Source: Caldifarciminota bacterium (lineage in GTDB: Bacteria; Hydrothermota; UBA3072; WFRC01). Taken from it: a stretch of 8,461 nt of DNA. The stretch lies in the NCBI GenBank assembly GCA_015486685.1, contig WFRC01000271.1, positions 1 to 8,461 of the forward strand. The letters run 5' to 3'. The notes below the pieces were generated by a model that was given only the letters and a program-made list of their open reading frames with translations, did not search any database and was not told the DNA's origin. A program made the translations under genes and the position numbers. How positions within the stretch are numbered: the stretch's first letter is position 1; the number at the start of each line of letters is the position of its first letter. Below are positions 1 through 5,716 of this stretch, piece after piece.

Positions 1-2
1 CA

Positions 3-845
3 ACGAATAAAGCAATATTAAAGGCGGGTATTAATCTTGCACATAGTGATATATGTTTTCCTATGAAGATTGCATTCGGGCACATAGATTACCTGAAGGA
101 TAAAGTGGATACTATTTTCATACCGCGTTTTATATCCTTAGAAAGGGGAAGGTATATATGCCCAAAATTTATAGGGCTTCCGGATATGGTAAGAGCAAGT
201 ATAGTTGGATTACCTGATATAATTGATACCCCCTTTGACATCAGAAATCTTTCTATTGATGAGACATATTACCTTATAGGCAAGACTCTGGGGAAGAAAA
301 AAACGGAAATAAAGAACGCAATTGAATCTGGGTATAAAAGAGAGGAAGAAATAAAAAAAGATATACGAGAAGGTAATATACCCTCGGATGCCTTTTTTAA
401 AAGGAAGACAAAAAGGGATGGTGATTTAAGGATTGCTGTTATAGGCAGACCTTACATACTTTATGATATCTTTGCCTCTGTTGACCTTACAAAAATCCTG
501 ATAGATAGGGGAGCTGTGGTCTATACAGCAGAAATGGTGGACGATAAGAATATTGATATTATGGCGGGTGAAATCAAAAAAAGGATATATTATACCTATG
601 GTAAGATTGACATTGGCGCTTCCTTTTATTATATGGAAAATGGGCTTGTAGATGGTTTAATAGAGGTAATGTCTTTTGAGTGTGGCCCAGATTCATTACT
701 TTCACTTTCTATGGAGATAAAAGCACAGAAAACAAAAACTCCCTATATGGAACTAATACTTGATGAAGAATCTGGTGAAGCAGGTGTTATAACAAGGGTT
801 GAAGCATTTCTTGATATGATAAGGAGGAAAAAACGAAAAGCATAA
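3..845 (+). CDS. DUF2229 / CoA-activase-associated protein, 5' end beyond window
   Basis: This is the C-terminal 280 residues of a DUF2229-type protein (COG3580-like), the family found with 2-hydroxyacyl-CoA dehydratase activases. The frame is open to the first base of the window, and the ATG at 63 is internal. The 20 codons before it encode a conserved stretch that ends in a Cys-Phe-Pro-Met-Lys motif spanning that ATG. Other family marks are IPRF, YICPKF, a Rossmann-like IAVIGRPY strand, FECGPD near the C-terminus, and the ending EAGVITRVEAFLDMIRRKK. Three cysteines (C18, C53 and C227 of the visible part) could be metal ligands, by analogy. It is homologous to the next gene along its C-terminal half, so the two look like an old duplication. 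The natural stop may have been three codons earlier (TGA at 834-836), because a C at 834 now reads CGA. The family is confident, but its biochemical role is not established. It probably partners the ATPase encoded two genes downstream. Confidence 0.85.
   Translation, partial: TNKAILKAGINLAHSDICFPMKIAFGHIDYLKDKVDTIFIPRFISLERGRYICPKFIGLPDMVRASIVGLPDIIDTPFDIRNLSIDETYYLIGKTLGKKKTEIKNAIESGYKREEEIKKDIREGNIPSDAFFKRKTKRDGDLRIAVIGRPYILYDIFASVDLTKILIDRGAVVYTAEMVDDKNIDIMAGEIKKRIYYTYGKIDIGASFYYMENGLVDGLIEVMSFECGPDSLLSLSMEIKAQKTKTPYMELILDEESGEAGVITRVEAFLDMIRRKKRKA
821..835 (+). promoter_or_regulatory. Shine-Dalgarno followed by ACG in the start-codon position
   Basis: AAGGAGG at 821-827 is a near-perfect ribosome-binding site. 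Five A residues follow it, and then ACG at 833-835, exactly where a start codon is expected. The next gene junction has the same layout with a real ATG (GAGGAGG, four A, ATG at 1902). The first ATG of the downstream gene, at 857, is 29 bases past this site and has no ribosome-binding site of its own. Confidence 0.6.
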
Positions 846-856
846 CTGCACCACAT

Positions 857-1918
857 ATGGGACTTTTACATTATGTTACAAAACCATTTTTTGAGAAATT
901 AGGGTTTGAGTATGTAGACCTTCCGGAACCCAGTCTGGGAACGATAACATTGGGGTTGAAATATGCCCCTGAATTTGCCTGTTTTCCATTAAAGGCTGTT
1001 CTGGGAGAGGCTATTATTGCTGCGAGAATGGGCGTTGATTATTTTGTTATTTTGGGTGGAACAGGTCCCTGTAGATTTGGATGGTATGGGGTTACAATTC
1101 AGGAAATTCTGGGAAAACTTGGATACAAGATGGAGGTGCTTATATTTGATTTACCTAAAGAACCGTGGGCGAGGGAAGCATACGAAAAGATAGGTTTAAA
1201 AAAGAATGGGATTCCCGTATCAAAAATTGCAGAGGGTGCAATTATAGCTTTTCAGAAGATGAGACTTGTAGAATATGTGGATGAACTTGCCAGAAAATGG
1301 AGACCTGTTGAAGTAAAAAAAAGGAGCACAAACATAGCAAGGGATAATGCCTTAGAACTCATAGATAAACAAAATAAACCTGTAAAACTTCTTATGATGA
1401 GAAGGAAAATAAAGGGGTTATTTATGAGGGTAAAGAGGGATTTAAAAAAAATACCTCCCAGAGTGGGAATTGTTGGTGAAATATATATGGTGCTTGAACC
1501 TGCATATACATTAAGGATAGAGGAAAGATTGGGGGAATTGGGAGCATTGGTAGACAGAAGGGCATCGGGGATGTATAATTACATTATAGGAGATATAGGC
1601 ATAAATTTTTGGCACAGAATGGCAATAAGAGCAGCCAGACCATATCTCAAATATCATGCAGGGGGTGAGAGCATCTATTCAGTAGGTTACTCTGCTCTCT
1701 TTGCAAAGGCTAATTATGATGGTGTTGTTCATATTTCACCCCTGGGATGTATGCCCGAAATCGTTGCCCAAACTGTAATGAACAGGATTTCAAGAGATTA
1801 TGATATTCCTATACTTAACCTTATCTTTGATGAACAAACAGCAGAAGCAGGAATTCAAACAAGGATTGAAGCGTTTGTAGATTTAATAAAGAGGAGGAAA
1901 AATGTATCTGGGAATTGA
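857..1918 (+). CDS. DUF2229-like CoA-activase-associated protein (COG3581-like)
   Basis: This is a 353-residue protein from the first ATG, of the family annotated as acyl-CoA dehydratase activase-related or 2-hydroxyglutaryl-CoA dehydratase-like. Conserved elements in order are EFACFPLK (C42), the glycine-rich GGTGPCRFG (C72), a second Rossmann-like strand VGIVGEIY at about 203-210, HISPLGCMPE (C298), and the C-terminal EAGIQTRIEAFVDLIKRRK. The cysteines are candidate Fe-S ligands, by family analogy. The real N-terminus is probably eight codons earlier. The in-frame codons from 833 encode KSITAP before HMG, and family members usually open with a strand ending in PHMG. No ATG, GTG, TTG or CTG lies between the in-frame stop at 812 and 857, only ACG at 833. 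The gene overlaps the activase gene by 17 bases. It is likely a partner or electron acceptor of that ATPase, which is inference. Confidence 0.85.
   Translation: MGLLHYVTKPFFEKLGFEYVDLPEPSLGTITLGLKYAPEFACFPLKAVLGEAIIAARMGVDYFVILGGTGPCRFGWYGVTIQEILGKLGYKMEVLIFDLPKEPWAREAYEKIGLKKNGIPVSKIAEGAIIAFQKMRLVEYVDELARKWRPVEVKKRSTNIARDNALELIDKQNKPVKLLMMRRKIKGLFMRVKRDLKKIPPRVGIVGEIYMVLEPAYTLRIEERLGELGALVDRRASGMYNYIIGDIGINFWHRMAIRAARPYLKYHAGGESIYSVGYSALFAKANYDGVVHISPLGCMPEIVAQTVMNRISRDYDIPILNLIFDEQTAEAGIQTRIEAFVDLIKRRKNVSGN
1891..1904 (+). promoter_or_regulatory. Ribosome-binding site of the activase gene
   Basis: GAGGAGG at 1891-1897, four A residues, then ATG at 1902. The site lies within the Lys-Arg-Arg-Lys codons ending the upstream gene. 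It confirms the start of the activase and implies translational coupling. Confidence 0.85.
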
Positions 1919-2861
1919 TGTAGGCTCTGTTTCAACCGATATTGTAATCATTGATAATGGTGTAAATGTTTTATCTTCTGCATACATCAGAACATCTGGG
2001 AGCCCTATTGATGCGGTAAAAGAAGGATTGAAAATTGTAAAAGGAAAGTTCCTAAAAAAATACAGAAAAGAGCCTATAATAAGAGGTGTAGGCACTACAG
2101 GAAGTGGAAGAAAGCTGGCAGGTGTCCTTGTAAATGCAGATGTAGTGAAGAATGAAATCACTGCCCATGCAGTTGCAACATCCTTCGAAATACCTGAAGT
2201 AAAGACTATCTTTGAAATAGGCGGTCAGGACTCAAAGATTATAATAATAAGGGATGGAGTTCCAGTTGATTTTGGAATGAATACGGTTTGCGCAGCAGGT
2301 ACAGGTTCATTTTTAGACCATCAAGCCGAAAGATTAGGAATACCAATAGAAAAATTTGGCAAATATGCCTTAATGGCAAGGGCACCAGCAAGGATTGCAG
2401 GTAGATGCACTGTTTTTGCTGAATCCGATATGATACACAAAATGCAACTTGGCTATTCAAAGGAAGATATAATTGCAGGACTTTCAGATGCATTGGTACA
2501 AAATTATCTATCAAATGTAGGAAGGGGAAAGGAAATCTTGCCAAGAGTGGTTTTTCAGGGAGGCGTTGCGGCGAATATAGGCATCAAAAAAGCCTTTGAG
2601 AAGGAATTAGGATATGAGGTAATTGTTCCAAAAAATCATAAATTAATGGGGGCAATTGGGGCAGCTATGCTTGCAAAAGAGGAGATGGAAAAGGATGGTA
2701 AAATTACAGGATTTAAGGGATTTAATGTAATAAATACAAACTTTGAAACAAAGAGTTTTATTTGTGGAGAATGCCCCAATAATTGCGAAATTGTTCAAAT
2801 TATTGAGAATGGTAAACCTATTGCTTCATGGGGAAGTATTTGTGGTAAATGGGACTTATAG
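1902..2861 (+). CDS. Acyl-CoA dehydratase activase-type [4Fe-4S] ATPase (BadF/BadG/BcrA/BcrD family)
   Basis: This is a 319-residue ASKHA-fold ATPase related to HgdC, the activator of 2-hydroxyglutaryl-CoA dehydratase. In that family a homodimer bridges one [4Fe-4S] cluster and uses ATP hydrolysis to send a low-potential electron to a partner enzyme. The motifs are visible: GIDVGSVST (residues 4-12), GTTGSGR (64-70), EIGGQDSK (105-112), and FQGGVAAN (218-225). The cluster cysteines are C130 in NTVCAAGTG and C169 in RCTVFAESD. A C-terminal extension beyond the usual 255-260 residues carries C288, C291, C295 (pattern C-x2-C-x3-C) and C314. A similar Cys-rich segment follows the ATPase domain in the large fused activase/DUF2229 proteins. 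It could hold a second metal site. The start at ATG 1902 is supported by a strong ribosome-binding site. It is the last gene of the operon. No dehydratase alpha/beta pair is in view, so the substrate is unknown. Confidence 0.93.
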   Translation: MYLGIDVGSVSTDIVIIDNGVNVLSSAYIRTSGSPIDAVKEGLKIVKGKFLKKYRKEPIIRGVGTTGSGRKLAGVLVNADVVKNEITAHAVATSFEIPEVKTIFEIGGQDSKIIIIRDGVPVDFGMNTVCAAGTGSFLDHQAERLGIPIEKFGKYALMARAPARIAGRCTVFAESDMIHKMQLGYSKEDIIAGLSDALVQNYLSNVGRGKEILPRVVFQGGVAANIGIKKAFEKELGYEVIVPKNHKLMGAIGAAMLAKEEMEKDGKITGFKGFNVINTNFETKSFICGECPNNCEIVQIIENGKPIASWGSICGKWDL

Positions 2862-2936
2862 TAGTTTGTTTCAAATAATGTATGTTAAATGCCAATTTTC
2901 AATTGATAGTCGAATAGTAAGTAGAGGTTAAAATTC

Positions 2937-3236
2937 TTACGATGCTTTTTCTATTCTTAGAAACTTAAATATATCCTTAAATAGTTTTTTAAGCAGTTTA
3001 CTATTTACCTTAAATATTACATTTTTCCCTTCTTTTCTCCTGATAACAAGTTTTACATTTTCCAGTATTTTTAAGTGATGAGAAGCAACAGAAGCACTCA
3101 TATTAAGTTTTTGAGCTACATCCCCTACACAGAATTCGCTACCAGACAAATAGCGAAGTATCTTTAACCTTCTTTCTTCAGATAATGCCTTAAATAGTTT
3201 TGCTTTATCTCTTAAAGAAAATTCCATTTTTATCAT
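2937..3236 (-). CDS. ArsR-family winged-helix transcriptional regulator
   Basis: This is a 99-residue protein of ordinary ArsR/SmtB length. ALSEERRLKILRYL (about residues 18-31) is the typical alpha-2 helix. EFCVGDVA (about 34-41) is the alpha-3 motif that holds metal ligands in CadC and SmtB. NMSASVASHHLKILENVKLV (about 45-64) is the recognition helix, and RRKEGKNVIFKV is the beta wing. Only one cysteine is present in the alpha-3 motif, and the C-terminal helix has no histidines, so neither a full alpha-3 nor an alpha-5 metal site is evident. It may sense something else or use redox chemistry at that Cys. The gene converges on the activase operon, leaving 75 bases between the stops. Two ATGs, at 3236 and 3227, are possible starts and neither has a clear ribosome-binding site. 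No target gene lies beside it, so it may regulate itself. Confidence 0.88.
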   Translation of the reverse strand: MIKMEFSLRDKAKLFKALSEERRLKILRYLSGSEFCVGDVAQKLNMSASVASHHLKILENVKLVIRRKEGKNVIFKVNSKLLKKLFKDIFKFLRIEKAS

Positions 3237-3297
3237 AGTGTGAAGATATTTAAATTCTTATAAAAATCAACATTTTTTTTACAAAAAAGTTAAAATA

Positions 3298-3313
3298 ACC
3301 TTAAAATTAAGGT
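3298..3313. promoter_or_regulatory. Inverted repeat, possible operator upstream of the ArsR gene
   Basis: ACCTTAA and TTAAGGT form a perfect inverted repeat with a two-base centre (AA), 62-77 bases upstream of the ArsR start in an AT-rich segment. ArsR-family proteins bind such short dyads. The assignment rests only on position and symmetry. Confidence 0.3.
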
Positions 3314-3412
3314 ATAGTGGATAGGGTGTGGATACAACTAAGAAGTAGGAAGTGAATGAGCAGGCGGGTTTATTGAGTTGAGAGTTTATTGAGTTAAAAA
3401 ATGATAAAACCC

Positions 3413-3538
3413 GTGAGGCGTAAGGCGTAAATCGTGAAATGTAAAAGGAAAAAGGTGAAAGGATATCGAGAATAAGTTGAATATTGAAAGTTGAAGGGAT
3501 ACAGACGCTCACCGCTATCCGCTTGCCGCTAACCGCTA
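3413..3538. repeat. Degenerate heptanucleotide repeat tract, 18 units
   Basis: When cut every 7 bases from 3413, this stretch falls into 18 in-phase units. Early units are GTRA-type (for example GTGAGGC, GTAAGGC), the middle ones are GTTGAA-type, and the last ones contain CCGCT (for example TCCGCTT, GCCGCTA). Counting by hand, about 70 of 119 positions match the base 7 positions later. Seven-base periodicity excludes coding. The tract resembles the short tandemly repeated heptamers described in cyanobacteria, but with drifting sequence. The preceding stretch from 3336 (AACTAAG, AAGTAGG) may be a more decayed extension. Confidence 0.65.
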
Positions 3539-3560
3539 AAAGGATATTTGCCAGAATGAT

Positions 3561-3593
3561 GTAGGAGAGGCTTCCCAACCCCGATAATTCCTT
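3561..3593. repeat. Repeat E, copy 1 (decayed hairpin)
   Basis: This matches the copy at 3831-3863 over 33 bases with two differences (A for G at 3568 and 3578). The differences break the GGGGCT/AGCCCC stem seen in copy 2. Both copies start at GTAGGAG and end in CCCCGATAATTCCTT. Confidence 0.75.
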
Positions 3594-3645
3594 AATCTTC
3601 CTTCCTCTGAAATCATAGTCTTTTTCGCTTTTCATTTTGCATTAA

Positions 3646-3679
3646 TTTCCCTCCCTATTGGGAAGATTAAGGGAGGGTG
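3646..3679. repeat. Repeat A, copy 1 (variant hairpin)
   Basis: CCCTCCC and a distal GGGAGGG arm form a 7-bp stem. The inner arm is degraded to GGGAAG, so this copy lacks the full four-tract G motif of the other three copies at 3976, 6153 and 8288. Confidence 0.7.
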
Positions 3680-3689
3680 AATCTGGAGT

Positions 3690-3708
3690 GCATTGACCGT
3701 GTCAATGC
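3690..3708. repeat. Perfect 8-bp inverted repeat
   Basis: GCATTGAC and GTCAATGC are separated by CGT. No T-run follows on either strand, so it does not look like a terminator. It lies in the repeat-rich spacer and has no assigned role. Confidence 0.5.
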
Positions 3709-3725
3709 GTTGTTAATCTGTTAAA

Positions 3726-3823
3726 TCCGCATTCTCACTTCCGCATTCCGCATTATTCTTGTCACGGTTCACGGTCTTTATTACTTCCCACTTCTCAGTT
3801 CCTACTTCTTACTTCCCAGTTTA
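3726..3823. repeat. Degenerate heptanucleotide repeat tract, 14 units
   Basis: Fourteen in-phase 7-base units. They begin with TCCGCAT (three copies), pass through GTCACGG and TTCACGG, and end with TACTTCC/CACTTCT types. About 50 of 91 positions match the base 7 positions later, counted by hand. Repeat E copy 2 starts 7 bases after it. Confidence 0.65.
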
Positions 3824-3830
3824 TCTGGGA

Positions 3831-3863
3831 GTAGGAGGGGCTTCCCAGCCCCGATAATTCCTT
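3831..3863. repeat. Repeat E, copy 2 (intact hairpin)
   Basis: Contains GGGGCT, a TCCC loop, and AGCCCC (3837-3852), a perfect 6-bp stem. It is followed by the shared CGATAATTCCTT. See copy 1 at 3561. Confidence 0.75.
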
Positions 3864-3908
3864 GCCTCTGCGTAGTTTCCTCTTAGGCGTGGCAACCTCA
3901 CAGGTCTC

Positions 3909-3952
3909 CCTCTCACTGTCATTGAGAGGAGCATAGCAACGAAGCAATCTCA
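3909..3952. repeat. Repeat B, copy 1, with internal hairpin
   Basis: A member of the widespread 'TGTCATTG...GAAGCAATCTCA' intergenic family (3917-3952). CCTCTCA (3909-3915) and TGAGAGG (3923-3929) form a 7-bp stem. The sequence after it, CATTTTCCTCTTTAT (3962-3976), recurs before repeat A at 6139, so B and A copies share flanks. Confidence 0.7.
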
Positions 3953-3975
3953 TACGATGGGCATTTTCCTCTTTA

Positions 3976-4011
3976 TTTCCCTCCCTTGACGGGAGGGATT
4001 AAGGGAGGGTG
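3976..4011. repeat. Repeat A, copy 2, with four-tract G motif
   Basis: CCCTCCC, TTGAC, GGGAGGG, ATTAA, GGGAGGG. The first two arms form a hairpin. The two G-rich arms together make a G3-N1-G3-N5-G3-N1-G3 motif able in principle to fold as a G-quadruplex. Confidence 0.8.
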
Positions 4012-4018
4012 TTCTTTC

Positions 4019-4053
4019 GCCATCGGCTCTCGGCTAACTGCCAAAGGCTGTCT
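4019..4053. repeat. Short heptanucleotide tract, 5 units
   Basis: Five in-phase 7-base units all beginning with GC, such as GCCATCG and GCTCTCG, just upstream (on +) of the hicA stop. Same character as the tracts at 3413 and 3726. Confidence 0.45.
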
Positions 4054-4093
4054 TTTTGACTGCCCCCGATCAAAAGTGAAAATGAAAATGTTT

Positions 4094-4318
4094 CTATAAA
4101 TATTTTTCAAACTCTTCCATTGTTAATTCTAAATTTGCCAAAATCTTACGGACTACTCCTTTACTTATATCTTTACCCTTATGTATTGGAATGGTTGTCC
4201 ACCTCCCATCTGGATGGCGAAATACTGCATGACTTCCACTTTGTCTTATTAAGGTAAAACCTAACTTTTTAATTGCTCTAATAACCTCCCCTGATTTAAG
4301 AGGTCTTAATTTAGACAT
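4094..4318 (-). CDS. hicA: HicA family toxin (mRNA interferase)
   Basis: A 74-residue protein of normal HicA length. In known HicBA systems HicA has a double-stranded-RNA-binding fold and cleaves mRNA using one histidine. The mark is GSH at residues 28-30 (H30 the predicted catalytic His) inside RQSGSHAVFRHPDGR, followed by the conserved PIHKGKDISKGVVRKIL. The N-terminal LKSGEVIRAIKKLGF helix-strand is also typical. It is the second gene of an antitoxin-first operon. Its ATG overlaps the hicB end by 8 bases (4311-4318), so it is probably translationally coupled. It appears intact. Confidence 0.93.
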   Translation of the reverse strand: MSKLRPLKSGEVIRAIKKLGFTLIRQSGSHAVFRHPDGRWTTIPIHKGKDISKGVVRKILANLELTMEEFEKYL

Positions 4319-4532
4319 TTATCTCTACTTCTTCAACAGCTTTCTCTATAGGAATTGATTCCCCAATTGATTTTCTTGCTTCTATATGAAGTTTTATAGC
4401 ATCTTTTATATTGGTGATAACTTCCTTGTATGTCTCTCCTTGCGTATAGCATCCCTTTAAGGCAGGACAAGATGCAATATATACTCCATCTTCATCTTGT
4501 TCTATCACTATGGTGTATTTATACCTGCACAT
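4311..4532 (-). CDS. hicB: HicB family antitoxin, short form
   Basis: A 73-residue HicB antitoxin with the partially degraded RNase H-like domain: YTIVIEQDEDGVYIASCPAL, then KGCYTQGETYKEVITNIKDAI. It ends about 20 residues after that fold, with no recognisable helix-turn-helix or ribbon-helix-helix domain. Repression by HicB binding alone is therefore uncertain. The start is ATG 4532. An upstream in-frame ATG at 4592 would place the promoter inside the gene, whereas AAAGGAGG (4545-4538) sits five bases before 4532. It is predicted to neutralise HicA by covering its active site, from family knowledge. Confidence 0.92.
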   Translation of the reverse strand: MCRYKYTIVIEQDEDGVYIASCPALKGCYTQGETYKEVITNIKDAIKLHIEARKSIGESIPIEKAVEEVEINV

Positions 4533-4552
4533 TTTATCCTCCTTTTCAATAA

Positions 4553-4580
4553 AAAATACAAGCAAAAATGTAAATGTCAA
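4553..4580 (-). promoter_or_regulatory. Sigma-70-type promoter of hicBA
   Basis: On the - strand, TTGACA (4580-4575), a 16-base spacer, and TATTTT (4558-4553). Predicted transcription starts near 4546, giving a leader of about 14 bases that begins at the ribosome-binding site. The -35 box lies at the edge of repeat D. Confidence 0.65.
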
Positions 4581-4631
4581 GGGGAAAATCAAGGGAATTG
4601 GGAAAGTTTATGCATATAGCAGGACAAAATT
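4576..4631. repeat. Repeat D, copy 1, carrying the hicBA -35 region
   Basis: Compared with 8211-8265: the first 13 bases (GTCAAGGGGAAAA) are identical and a spacer of 18 versus 17 bases differs. The last 25 bases (from TTTATGC to ACAAAATT) differ at one position. It sits directly upstream of hicB, as copy 2 does for abiEi. Confidence 0.85.
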
Positions 4632-4644
4632 CGACTTCTCTCCC

Positions 4645-4848
4645 ATTGTCATTGCGAGCCTGCCCTCGTATTGTCATGCTGAGCCCTTGGCGAAGCATCT
4701 CATTCTTTCCCCATTGTCATTACAGGAAGCATAGCAACGAAAAAGTTGGAGAAGACGTGAGAGACTAACAGGAGCGAACAACCTCGTTTTTGCCGACGGG
4801 AGCGAGCTATTGGAGATGTGAGTAAGCGAAACGAGCAAACAACCTCGT
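4645..4848. repeat. Repeat B cluster between hicBA and the lipoprotein gene
   Basis: No credible gene. Three TGTCAT starts (4647, 4672, 4715) begin partial B-type repeats, including GCGAAGCATCTCATTCTTT. GAGCGAACAACCTCGT (4772-4787) recurs with one change at 4833-4848, 61 bases later. GC content is clearly higher than in the neighbouring genes. Confidence 0.6.
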
Positions 4849-4902
4849 AGGATGGGTAAATCTCATCTCGTTATCAATATATTAAAAAAATACAACTTCC
4901 TC

Positions 4903-4930
4903 TTGACAAAAACAAAAAAAATGATATATT
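4903..4930 (+). promoter_or_regulatory. Extended -10 promoter of the lipoprotein gene
   Basis: TTGACA (4903-4908), a 16-base spacer, and TATATT (4925-4930) preceded by TGA, which matches an extended -10. The predicted transcription start is about 4937, at or next to the ATG at 4936, so the message would be leaderless. Confidence 0.65.
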
Positions 4931-4935
4931 TAATT

Positions 4936-5706
4936 ATGGTGAGCAGAAGGTTTAATTCAAATATACAAAAAATCATTTTGAAGAAAGTTTTCTGGATATT
5001 ATTATGTTTTATCCTTATATTTGTTTCCTGTGAGCCATATTATACCTGTGATTCATATATTATTGGGGTTCCCCCAATCCCTATAAACATAGATAAAAAT
5101 TATTCCTTTTCATTTTCAGGGAAAGATTATGGAGGGTCAATTTCTGAAGGGGGCTTTAGCACAAAAATACATTCTGTAAATGATGTAACCTTAAATTTAT
5201 TTCACAATGTTAATTCAGATACGGATAAAGTAAAAAATATGTATTTTATGTATACTATGGGTCTATTCCCTCTTTCTGCTGGTCTTGGATTTCTGGCGAA
5301 AACTAAATTATTTGAAATGAACGGAGGTTTTCTATTCGGCATTACTGCAAGTGAAATGTATTATTACGCAAATATAAGAACTTCAGGAAACATTTTCTTT
5401 AATCTGTCCATTACGCCAAAACGGGTTAAGAACTTCATATATTATCATTATTATGTTTGGACTGATAATGGGAGAGTAGAGCAGGATAGATTAATGGAAT
5501 CAGATGAATATGATTTTGGAATTGGTTTTATCCCAACACTTGGGATAGATTTCTCAAATAGACTTCTTGGAATATATGGTGGTTTTTCCTACATAAATTA
5601 TCCTTCAGGAATTACAATTATGAAATCTGATACCATTTCTTATGAGACCAGAAAAATAGGCTATGAAAAGCTTGCCTTTTATTTAGGTGGCTATTTTAAT
5701 TTATAG
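4936..5706 (+). CDS. Predicted lipoprotein with beta-rich domain, unknown function
   Basis: 256 residues from ATG 4936, not recognised as a known family. A basic segment (ILKK) precedes a hydrophobic stretch (VFWILLCFILIFV) and a lipobox-like F-V-S-C, with C32 as the predicted lipidated residue. The mature part is rich in aromatic and glycine residues and alternates like beta strands, for example MYFMYTMGLFPLSAGLGFL and LLGIYGGFSYINY. It ends in YLGGYFNL, reminiscent of outer-membrane barrels or beta-sandwich surface proteins. It is therefore probably at the cell envelope (inference). Start choice is uncertain. An open frame reaches back to ATG 4852, but the promoter lies inside that extension. 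A TTG at 4978 would give a textbook signal beginning M-K-K, but has no ribosome-binding site. The gene stands alone on the + strand between two toxin-antitoxin modules. Confidence 0.7.
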   Translation: MVSRRFNSNIQKIILKKVFWILLCFILIFVSCEPYYTCDSYIIGVPPIPINIDKNYSFSFSGKDYGGSISEGGFSTKIHSVNDVTLNLFHNVNSDTDKVKNMYFMYTMGLFPLSAGLGFLAKTKLFEMNGGFLFGITASEMYYYANIRTSGNIFFNLSITPKRVKNFIYYHYYVWTDNGRVEQDRLMESDEYDFGIGFIPTLGIDFSNRLLGIYGGFSYINYPSGITIMKSDTISYETRKIGYEKLAFYLGGYFNL

Positions 5707-5716
5707 AGGGTTCTAC

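Noticed and set aside
1883..2544. Open frames on the - strand opposite the activase gene (1883-2161, 2239-2544)
   Set aside because: They lie antisense to a strongly conserved gene and encode no recognisable motifs.
2743..2931. + strand 62-codon frame overlapping the activase 3' end, considered as a frameshifted continuation
   Set aside because: Its translation does not continue any activase/DUF2229 motif, and the cysteine cluster is completed in the main frame before the stop.
2862..2936. Terminator between the activase and ArsR genes
   Set aside because: Only a weak CAATT/AATTG dyad (2893-2905) without a T-run.
3279..3635. - strand 118-codon open frame
   Set aside because: It is made almost entirely of 7-bp repeats and repeat E; its periodicity is 7, not 3.
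3413..3823. CRISPR array
   Set aside because: Units are 7 bp, adjacent and degenerate. There are no conserved 25-40 bp repeats with spacers, and no cas genes.
4046..4064. GGCTGTC/GACTGCC hairpin as a terminator after hicA
   Set aside because: The stem has a mismatch and no T-run follows on the - strand.
4510..4768. Two + strand open frames antisense to the hicB start and running into repeats
   Set aside because: They cover the hicBA promoter, repeat D and B-type repeats, and have no ribosome-binding site or motif.
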